From: Pterois miles
Lineage: Eukaryota; Chordata; Actinopteri; Perciformes; Scorpaenidae
DNA: 64,000 bases
NCBI GenBank assembly: GCA_947000775.1
Contig: CAMQGK010000115.1
Coordinates: 928,001 to 992,000, forward strand
Direction of reading: 5' to 3'
Below the pieces are notes generated by a model, which did not search any database, was not told the origin of the DNA, and was given only the letters and a program-made list of their open reading frames with translations. Below are positions 56,591 through 64,000 of this stretch, piece after piece; the first letter of the stretch is position 1; each line of letters begins with the position of its first letter. The translations under genes were made by a program, and so were the position numbers.

Positions 56591-58009
56591 ATCACAGGTC
56601 AGATTTCTCCTAATGTCATTTCTCTCATGTCTGTACCAGTATACTAACGACTGATATCCAGTAACTTATATGATATGATGACACATTTTAAAGAGGTGTT
56701 TTAAAAGGCACACCATCATTTGTCTCCACTACCGTTTGCTACTGAGTCAGGGAAGCCACACGCCTCCACTACCTGGCAGTGGTTTGGTGACCTGTGGTAT
56801 ATGAATATAAATATATATATAGATATTCCTCCTGTCATTGCAACACTGGATAATGATGTGGGGAATTATCAGAGACTTTGCATGCTTCCAAACCCAATCC
56901 TATTAATATCTCGTATCCATCAGTCTTACATTTAATCCAGGTCTGCCACTGTTTCCTCTTTGGTTGTAGCATTACAAGGGTCAAGGATGCTCTAGTAACA
57001 CTGAATATAAATGCATGAATGACCACGACTTCCATCTGAATGGATGCCGTACTGTAGTCACAGTTTTTCTCAGATTATGGGATTATTTTTGTTTTGAATG
57101 GTGCTTTTCCAGAGATCTGTGACCGAGCACTGTGTGAGGCCTTTAACCCGAAAGATCCACCTAAGGATCAACTAGTTTGATTCCAAAGACACAATAATGC
57201 AGGTCTGTAGAATCCTTATTCAATTTTAAGGTTTTTTTGTTTAATTATTAGCTTTGTTCAAAAACTAGTCTAAAAAAAGTAGTGCTTCGATAAAACGATG
57301 ACAGAAAACATGTTGTCAGAAAGCCTAAAAGATTTTCATCCATGCTGCACAGAACCTTTAGACGTAAGTTGTATTTCTGAATTTGACCTTATCTGGCAGA
57401 TCAATATACAGCTTTCTTTATTTCGCCATGAAGTGCATTGTTCCACATGCTGTAGGACTCTACCGTGAACCACTTGTCTGTCACGTTTCCTGTAGTAGCA
57501 TCTATCCGTCTGTTATCCATCTGTTTACTCGCTGTGCTCGCTCATTAATGTGATGATGTGATAGAAAACGTTGTAACTGTAATTGAGTGTTTCCCAAGAT
57601 GAGTTCACTCCATCTTGGCTCGCAATAAAGTGATCCAGGGAGGTCTGAACTGGCAGCCTGCGGCTACTTTACATTGTCAGCTGGAAACGTTAGTACACAA
57701 GGAGGTACCCCAGATGTTGACCGCAGATAAATGCTGCTTTTCTTCAGCACTAAGTGAAGTTATTGTAGCATACAGTATATCCAGTGATTGTATGTAAATA
57801 CAGTTTTTGCACAGTAATAATGACATTTAATCATTCCCCGTCTCATAGAAATGCCTTAACTTGCACCCCAAAAACAAGACAGGATTTCGCCATTTGTTTT
57901 TATGCTGTATATATTCTAGACTCATTACACGTAAACTGAAATGTTTCAGTAATTTCGATAATTACAGCCCTCATTTCATTTCAAGATTGATGTAATTACT
58001 GTTTATAGA
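56591..58009. other. Intergenic, no gene seen
   Basis: AT-rich, with no convincing open frame, RNA gene or repeat that I could identify. Confidence 0.5.
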
Positions 58010-58185
58010 GGGCTGCGCAGTGGTCGCCTCACAGCAACAGGGTCGCAGGTTCGAATCTGGCTCGGGGCCCGTGTTGCCTGTTCTCCCCACGTTAACCTGG
58101 GTTTTCTCCAGGTTCTCCGGTTTCCCTCCACATTCCAAAGACTTGCAGGTTAACTGGTGACTGGACTCTCCGAGGTCGTCTCCAC
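58010..58185 (+). mobile_element. tRNA-headed SINE, diverged copy, head region
   Basis: GGCTGCGCAGTGGTCGCCTCACAGC, then B box GGTTCGAATCT and GTTTTCTCCAGGTTCTCCGG...AAGACTTGCAGGTTAACTGG. It is the plus-strand counterpart of the copies at 22.4 and 34.1 kb. Its 3' half is absent or unrecognisable. Confidence 0.7.
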
Positions 58186-58254
58186 GGCAGTCGGCCTTGT
58201 CTTTGTCCTCAGCCACCGGACGGCAGAGACAACGGCTTGAGACTGAGCGGGAAT

Positions 58255-58345
58255 GAAGGACACGGGCTAACACACACTAACACACACGGGCTAACACACA
58301 CTAACACACACAGGCTAACACACACTAACACACACACACATGGAG
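58255..58345. repeat. CTAACACACA repeat
   Basis: Short tandem words (GGCTAACACACACTAACACA) of about 30 bp, three copies. Confidence 0.8.
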
Positions 58346-58496
58346 ACAATATACACACACCCTTCAGCTCAATGCCAGATCCCACTCTGGACCCCAACAG
58401 GAGCCTGGTCTGGAGCTGCTTTTCCCTCTTCGTCCTTCCCTCCTGCTCTCCTTTTTCTCATCTAAGAAAGCGGGGCGCCACCCGAGTGGCAACCCT

Positions 58497-60130
58497 CAGT
58501 CCTCCAGCTCCTGTCCTCCCACATCTGTCCTCCTGCTCCTGTCCTCCCACATCTGTCCTCCAGCTCCTGTCCTCCCACTTCTGTCCTCCTGCTCCTCCCG
58601 CTCCTGTCCTCCCCCTGCTCCTCCCGCTCCTGTCCTCCCACTTCTGTCCTCCTGCTCCTGTCCTCCCACTTCTGTCCTCCTGCTCCTGTCCTCCCACTTC
58701 TGTCCTCCCGCTCCTGTCCTCCTGCTCCTCCCGCTCCTGTCCTCCCGCTCCTCCCGCTCCTGTCCTCCTGCTCCTCCCGCTCCTGTCCTCCCACTTCTCT
58801 CCTCCCGCTCATGTCCTCCAGCTCCTGTCCTCCTGCTCCTCCCGCTCCTGTCCTCCTGCTCCTCCCGCTCCTGTCCTCCTGCTCCTCCCGCTCCTGTCCT
58901 CCCACTTCTGTCCTCCCGCTCCTCCCGCTCATGTCCTCCAGCTCCTGTCCTCCCGCTCCTGTCCTCCCACTTCTGTCCTCCCGCTCCTCCCACTTCTGTC
59001 CTCCCGCTCCTGTCCTCCTGCTCCTCCTGCTCCTGTCCTCCCGCTCGTCCCGCTCCTGTCCTCCCGCTCCTCCCACTTCTGTCCTCCTGCTGCTCCCGCT
59101 CCTGTCCTCCCACTTCTGTCCTCCCGCTCCTGTCCTCCCACTTCTGTCCTCCCGCTCTTCCCGCTCATGTCCTCCAGCTCTTGTCCTCCCGCTCCTGTCC
59201 TCCCACTCCTGTCCTCCCACTCCTGTCCTCCCGCTCCTCCCGCTCATGTCCTCCAGCTCTCTTCCTCCCGCTCCTGTCCTCCCGCTCCTGTCCTCCTGCT
59301 CCTGTCCTCCCTCGTCTGTCCCCCAGCTCCTGTCCTCCCACTTCTGTCCTCCAGCTCCTGTCCTCCCACTTCTGTCCTCCTGCTCCTGTCCTCCCACTTC
59401 TGTCCTCCAGCTCCTGTCCTCCCACTTCTGTCCTCCCGCTCCTGTCCTCCCGCTCCTCCTGCTCCTGTCCTCCTGCTCCTCCGGCTCCTGTCCTCCCACT
59501 TCTGTCCTCCCGCTCCTCCCGCTCCTGTCCTCCCGCTCCTGTTCTGCTGCTCCTCCTGCTCCTGTCCTCCCGCTCGTCCCGCTCCTGTCCTCCCGCTCCT
59601 CCCACTTCTGTCCTCCTGCTGCTCCCGCTCCTGTCCTCCCACTTCTGTCCTCCAGCTCCTGTCCTCCCACTTCTGTCCTCCAGCTCCTGTCCTCCCACTT
59701 CTGTCCTCCTGCTTCTGTCCTCCAGCTCCTGTCCTCCTGCTCCTGTCCTCCCGCTCCTGTCCTCCCACTTCTGTCCTCCCGCTCCTGTCCTCCCGCTCCT
59801 GTCCTCCCGCTCCTCCCACTTCTGTCCTCTCGCTCCTGTCACCCCACTTCTGTCCTCCCGCTCCTCCCGCTCCTGTCCTCCAGCTCTTGTCCTCCCGCTC
59901 CTGTCCTCCCACTCCTGTCCTCCCGCTCCTCCCGCTCATGTCCTCCAGCTCTTGTCCTCCCGCTCCTGTCCTCCTGCTCCTGTCCTCCCACGTCTGTCCC
60001 CCAGCTCCTGTCCTCCCATTTCTGTCCTCCAGCTCCTGTCCTCCTGCTCCTGTCCTCCCACTTCTGTCCTCCAGCTCCTGTCCTCCTGCTCCTGTCCTCC
60101 TGCTCCTGTCCTCCCACTCCTGTCCTCCCT
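58497..60130. repeat. C-rich 14-bp minisatellite
   Basis: About 1.6 kb of GCTCCTGTCCTCCC and ACTTCTGTCCTCCC units (14 bp) with inserted 9-bp GCTCCTCCC units. One strand is nearly pure pyrimidine with isolated G. All six frames tend to stay open, yielding several 200-650-residue frames (Pro/Leu/Ser/Cys; Gly/Arg/Glu), none credible as a gene. Confidence 0.96.
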
Positions 60131-60441
60131 GTTATGTGTCACTGTCTTTTTATGTTTCTTGGATGGGATGTAACTGAAAGATATAAAATCATGGGGACAG
60201 CTGCTGACTTGACAGTTGTCCAGAAGACGATCGTGGACACCCTCCACAAGGAGGGTAAGCCACAGCAGGTCATCGCTGAAACGAAGCAAAAACACTAAAA
60301 CTACTAGCTGGTTTGCTGACATGATATTACTGGATATTACTTTTGAGCTGTAGACTTGAATATATTAGATCTTCACTTTCTCAAATAACTGATGAAGAAT
60401 ATTAATGTTTTTCACAATATTCAAATTTTTTGAGCTGCACC
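60131..60441 (+). mobile_element. Tc1-like transposon remnant
   Basis: Plus strand reads MGTAADLTVVQKTIVDTLHK, then EGKPQQVIAE, the transposase N-terminus of a common fish Tc1, and then jumps to the 3' end CACAATATTCAAATTTTTTG, AGCTGCACCTG (inverted-repeat terminus). The middle is deleted, and the left end is missing where the C-rich array begins. Confidence 0.85.
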
Positions 60442-61186
60442 TGTTTGAATTGCAGTCGTATGGTAATTCACTCGTATTTAAGAAAAATCAACTCAGATCG
60501 TCTATTTATTACAAAATCGTTTTCCTTTTCACTATCTGACATTTCTGAGAAACTGAGATAAACACAATCTGCCTGATGGGTGATGAGCATTTCCTTTTAT
60601 TTTTAACGGAGCCACTGCAGCACTTTACACAGCACTGATTGGTTATACTAAACATCTGCACTGGCTGATTTTGTCAGCTCTTGCCACTCAACACAGTACT
60701 GTCTCAAATGATGTGTGTTCAGTGATGTTTGCTTTTATTTGACAGTGTGGGCAGACAGGAAACATGGGGGGAGGAGGGGTATGATATGCAGGACAGATTA
60801 CAGCGTGGCTGTGTGGCGTCCACCGTAATCATCACCAGTAATCTGTCACATCTAACTGATGAACACTTACTTCCTGTTTCTCAGAAGATTATCTGCTTTT
60901 CTCTTTTTCAGTCGACTATGTATAATTTAATGTTATATCTTTGGGTTTTGTATAGTAAGCAAAACAATATAAGAACATTTATTTTACCGTTAATCGGTTA
61001 ATCATTTAGACAGTTAATTCAATTAACCCTCTGAGACCCACAATAGAGTTTTAGTCTTTTTTAGGGGGTCCAGGGGGGTTTAGGGGGTCTTTGGGGGGTC
61101 CAGGGGGGTTTAGGGGGTCTTTAGGGGGTCCAGGGGGGTTTAGAGGGAGATAGCAGGTCAACAGTAGATGTAACATAGAAGTGGTT

Positions 61187-61219
<33 letters not shown>

Positions 61220-61885
61220 TCCTAGTGGTCACCGCAGGTCATTTTATACAGTGATCAATGAAATGGCTCCTATGGGGACTAACATCATCACACACTGATC
61301 CAGTTGGACTCATTGATCCACCAGAGTCTCAGCCTTACAGTAATAAATATCCAAACACACCATTGTAGGATAAGAGAAAATAACACATTTATAATGCATG
61401 AAAAATGCATGTTTTCAAACTGACTGGGACTATCAGAAAGTGGGCATGTCTGTAAAGGGGAGACTGGTGGGGACCCAGAGAACCCATTTACATCCACACA
61501 TCTGGAGGTCAGAGGTCAAGGGACCCCTTTGAAAATGACCACTCCAGTTTTCCCGCTAAAATGTAGCCATTTTGGAGTGTTAGTTAGCCTCCCGTCCTAC
61601 ATGGTAGCATGACTGACTGGTCCAGTGGATTCCTCAGGAACCTGCTAGAACCTAGAACCTGCTTAAGACAACCGTCAGTCGGCGGGTCTGAGAAATACGT
61701 TTATCAGGTGGTAGTGAAAAAGTTGTTTATTGTGTCCGAAAATGTAAGTTATGTTCTGTTCAGTAGCGTATAATTTATGAGATAATTTGTCCTCAGTCAC
61801 CATTATCAAACATGGGAATGTCTTTTTTCTTTTTTTGCGCCTTTGAGTCCTAGCTGAGGGAACAGGACTCCCACGGCCCTGCGGA
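60442..61885. other. Intergenic, upstream of man2b1
   Basis: Contains a G-rich block (61057-61150), a GTA run (61186-61220), and an inverted partial copy of the 42.9-kb dispersed repeat (about 61270-61560; GGTGGGGACCCAGAGAACCCA). No gene. Confidence 0.55.
61057..61150. repeat. G-rich repeat (TTAGGGGGTC / TCCAGGGGGG)
   Basis: Six to seven runs of five or six G spaced by TTTA, TCT and TCCA, enough to form G-quadruplexes. About 0.8 kb upstream of man2b1. Confidence 0.85.
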
Positions 61886-61891
61886 ACTCTT

Positions 61892-61901
61892 GTCACGTGA
61901 C
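61892..61901. promoter_or_regulatory. CLEAR element (TFEB/TFE3 site)
   Basis: GTCACGTGAC, a perfect 10-bp palindrome identical to the CLEAR consensus that TFEB uses on lysosomal genes, 49-58 nt before the man2b1 ATG. A weaker relative, GTCATGTGAT, is at 61922-61931. Confidence 0.8.
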
Positions 61902-61945
61902 GTCCGTTCGCATAAACAGCTGTCATGTGATTGACGGTTCATTTC

Positions 61946-61957
61946 CAACATGGCGGC
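61946..61957 (+). promoter_or_regulatory. YY1-like site overlapping the start codon
   Basis: CAACATGGCGGC overlaps the man2b1 ATG at 61950 and resembles the YY1 element CAARATGGCGGC found at translation starts of TATA-less genes. It also gives a good initiation context. Confidence 0.5.
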
Positions 61958-62084
61958 CGGGTCGCTGCTGCAGCTGGCTGCCGCTCCGCTCCTCTTCCTC
62001 CTCGTCCTCCTCGTCCTCCTCGGCGGGGCTCAGGGTCTTCCTCTCGGCCAGGGGGCTCAGCAGACTCCCGCCTGCGGGTACGAG
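61950..62084 (+). CDS. man2b1: man2b1 exon 1 (signal peptide)
   Basis: 45 codons, donor GAG|gtgagc. Hydrophobic core at about residues 8-25, with probable cleavage near GAQG. Ends ACGYE, matching the GGYE of mammalian enzymes just before exon 2. Confidence 0.9.
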
Positions 62085-62223
62085 GTGAGCTGCGTTCACC
62101 TTCCCTCCGTTTTCTGCGTTTATTTGGGTGAATGGACTCTAACGTTAATTAAAGTTTGTCTGCAGCCGCTTTCACTTTCACTCATTAGTTTCTCGGCTCG
62201 TGTGAGGACGTGAGAGTTTATAT

Positions 62224-62261
<38 letters not shown>

Positions 62262-62632
62262 CATTTTAGATATTAATTGTAAAAAAAAAACACTTCACAT
62301 AAAAATATAAAGTGTAAAAGGAGCAAATAAAGTTGAATAAAAAAGTCCAAAAGCAGCAGTAACTGCCATATTAACAGTTTGGAAGAGTTATCATTTTTCC
62401 CAAATCAAACACTCATTTTACACACAAACTAAAACACAGAGGAATCCGTTAAACGGACATTTTTATTCCATAAAATACCTGAAGTGTCTCTACAGATGAA
62501 GATTATCAGCCTGTCAGCTCATTCAGCAGGTGAGCGGCGTTAACTAAATAATCTGAGGTAAATCTGCGTCCATATATCTCCCCTTAAAGACAGATGTGCA
62601 GGTCTGAAGAATATTGATGTCACTTAAAGTCA

Positions 62633-62722
<90 letters not shown>

Positions 62723-62741
62723 TGTGTGTGTGTGTGTGTGT

Positions 62742-62826
<85 letters not shown>

Positions 62827-62956
62827 TGTGTGTGTGTGTGTGTGTGCGTGCAGTCATGTCACACCACCAAGCCCAACATGCTGAACGTCCATCTGGTCCC
62901 TCACACACACGATGACGTCGGCTGGCTCAAGACTGTTGACCAGTACTACTATGGAG
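61950..62956 (+). CDS. man2b1: Lysosomal alpha-mannosidase, exons 1-2 (rest off window)
   Basis: MAN2B1 is the GH38 exoglycosidase that trims alpha-mannose from N-glycans in the lysosome; its loss causes alpha-mannosidosis in mammals. Exon 1 (61950-62084, 45 codons) encodes a signal peptide with a long Leu/Val core and ends CGYE. Exon 2 (62854-62956) begins SCHTTKPNMLNVHLVPHTHD, with DVGWLKTVDQYYYG following. The HTHDD segment carries the first zinc ligands (His and Asp of HxD) of the GH38 active site, and PNMLNVHL-PHTHDDVGWLKTVDQYxYG is nearly unchanged from human. GT-AG junctions and phases agree. The other about 20 exons lie to the right. The acceptor of exon 2 follows a long UG tract. Genes in this family that could be confused (MAN2B2, MAN2A) have a different block here. 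Confidence 0.93.
62636..62850. repeat. (TG)n microsatellite abutting the man2b1 exon 2 acceptor
   Basis: About 210 nt of TG with four single-base interruptions. It ends at the acceptor itself. Confidence 0.97.
62854..62956 (+). CDS. man2b1: man2b1 exon 2 (GH38 HxD zinc-binding motif)
   Basis: 103 nt, phase 0 in and phase 1 out, acceptor gtgcgtgcag, donor GGAG|gttaga. Highly conserved coding sequence, including HTHDDVGW. Confidence 0.93.
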
Positions 62957-62960
62957 GTTA

Positions 62961-62961
<1 letters not shown>

Positions 62962-63001
<40 letters not shown>
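62962..63001. repeat. (AC)n microsatellite just after the man2b1 exon 2 donor
   Basis: About 20 AC units starting 5 nt into intron 2. Confidence 0.97.
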
Positions 63002-63003
<2 letters not shown>

Positions 63004-63174
63004 CCTAATGCCAACCCTTACCTTAACCCTAAACTAAGTCTTCACCCTTAAATATACTGATTGTCGTTATGGAGACGTGTATTTTGTCCCCACAACATGA
63101 GTAATACACACACTTACACTGAATATACCTGAAAGATCATGTTGAATATCTTTCTATCTACTAACTCAGATACA

Positions 63175-63730
63175 GTAGCTGGATCGGGTGTCGGGTAATA
63201 TTTTGCTGCATTAAAACGGTTTACACCTGCATTGTAATTCTTTTTTTTTTTTTTTTTTTTACTAAGTTGTTGGTATATGATGTATCCATCCATCCATCGT
63301 CAACCGCTTATCCCGTTAGGGGTCGCGGGGGGGCTGGAGCCGATCCCAGCTGGCATAGGGCGAAGGCAGGGTACACCCTGGACAGGTCGCCAGTCCATCA
63401 CAGGGCACTATGGGTATATGATGTATTGTTTTAATAATAAATAAAAATCCTGTTAATTCTGAAGATTTTTTAAACGAAGTTACTGGTGTATGATTTGTGT
63501 TAATAATAAATAAAAAATCAATTTGTTTAAAAAACATTAAAAAATATGTATTTATTTGTTACGTTTTGTTTTTACAAAATTAGAAAACAATGTCAAACCG
63601 GATGTTGCTTCAAACATAAAAGCAGCCCTTCTAAGTGAGACATAGAGCTTATTAATTAAAACTAATATTGGATAATAACCGTTTGGCTGACACCAAAGCT
63701 AGGTATCAGTTAGGACTTAAAAAATGGGAT
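63175..63730 (+). repeat. AT-rich dispersed element, copy 2, carrying a SINE insertion
   Basis: Same order of words as copy 1 at 50650: GGTTTACACCTGCATTGTAATTC, GTATGATTTGTG, AATAATAAATAAAAAATCAA, and GGTATCAGTTAGGACTTAAAAAATGG at the end. Confidence 0.7.
63289..63415 (-). mobile_element. 5'-truncated SINE with perfect 14-bp target duplication
   Basis: The 3' half of the SINE family (minus strand, tail GATGGATGG). The 14-bp GGTATATGATGTAT occurs directly before and after it. Confidence 0.85.
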
Positions 63731-64000
63731 TGTTGTATCTCTAAATATTAAGTTTAACAAGATTGGTATCAGATTAAATGATAGATGGATGGATGGATGG
63801 ATAGATAGATAGATGGATAGATAGATGGATAGAGAAAAGGCGGTCTATCAGTGCTCTCATAAGGCGGGTAGTATGTTGAGTAAGCAGCACTACTATGTGC
63901 TGCAGTGACACAGGATAAAAACTTACTTAGAAGCTCCTGTTATGGTTATTTTAGGTGCATACTTGTATTTTGGGTGTTTCAGGTACTTCAGGATCAGTGT

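Larger units (their letters stand above)
63002..64000 (+). other. Start of man2b1 intron 2
   Basis: Contains the AT-rich element copy 2, a truncated SINE inserted in it, and a (GATG)/(GATA) run at 63785-63835. No third exon is visible. Confidence 0.6.

Noticed and set aside
58237..60298. Frames of 200-650 residues rich in Pro/Leu/Ser/Cys or Gly/Arg/Glu
   Set aside because: C-rich 14-bp minisatellite open in nearly every frame; no domain or splice context.

Overview
The window looks like a chromosome segment from a ray-finned (teleost) fish. Genes are split by GT-AG introns. The proteins have vertebrate-specific architectures (Fringe glycosyltransferase, fish-type TRIM, lysosomal alpha-mannosidase). 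The interspersed elements are typical of teleosts: several Tc1/mariner relics, Rex3-like and other LINE fragments, and a tRNA-headed SINE. The species cannot be named from the sequence alone.

Layout. (1) 221-20382, minus strand: exons 1-5 of a Fringe gene, best matched to manic fringe (mfng); the 3' exons lie beyond the left edge. Its introns carry a 43-bp minisatellite (about 4.57-6.44 kb), long CA/GT and GATA microsatellites, and a broken jun-family relic (15.5-16.2 kb). (2) 20.4-32.9 kb: intergenic DNA dominated by two back-to-back satellites, a 9/11-bp array (about 25.07-29.03 kb) and a 21-bp array (29.09-32.13 kb). (3) 32884-53452, plus strand: a TRIM E3 ligase of finTRIM type (RING, B-box, coiled coil, PRY-SPRY), for which I reconstruct eight exons and a 586-residue reading frame. 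Its introns hold a decayed Tc1, an internally deleted Tc1, a LINE whose endonuclease region is interrupted by a 1.7-kb 11-bp array, a 33-copy 20-bp array, and an 0.8-kb CCTG/TCTG tract. (4) 53.5-61.9 kb: intergenic repeats, including a nested Rex3-like LINE, a C-rich 1.6-kb array and a Tc1 remnant. (5) 61950 to the right edge, plus strand: the first two exons of lysosomal alpha-mannosidase (man2b1), with a perfect CLEAR/TFEB palindrome just upstream. Exon 2 sits between a ~210-nt UG tract and a 40-nt CA tract.

The three genes are not an operon and show no shared pathway. Two act in glycan biology in different compartments (mfng extends O-fucose on Notch in the Golgi; man2b1 degrades mannosyl glycans in lysosomes), and the TRIM gene is probably an innate-immunity ubiquitin ligase. 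The most unusual property is tandem-repeat content: about 14 kb, roughly a fifth of the window. Most long open frames in the window are by-products of these arrays and are not reported as genes.
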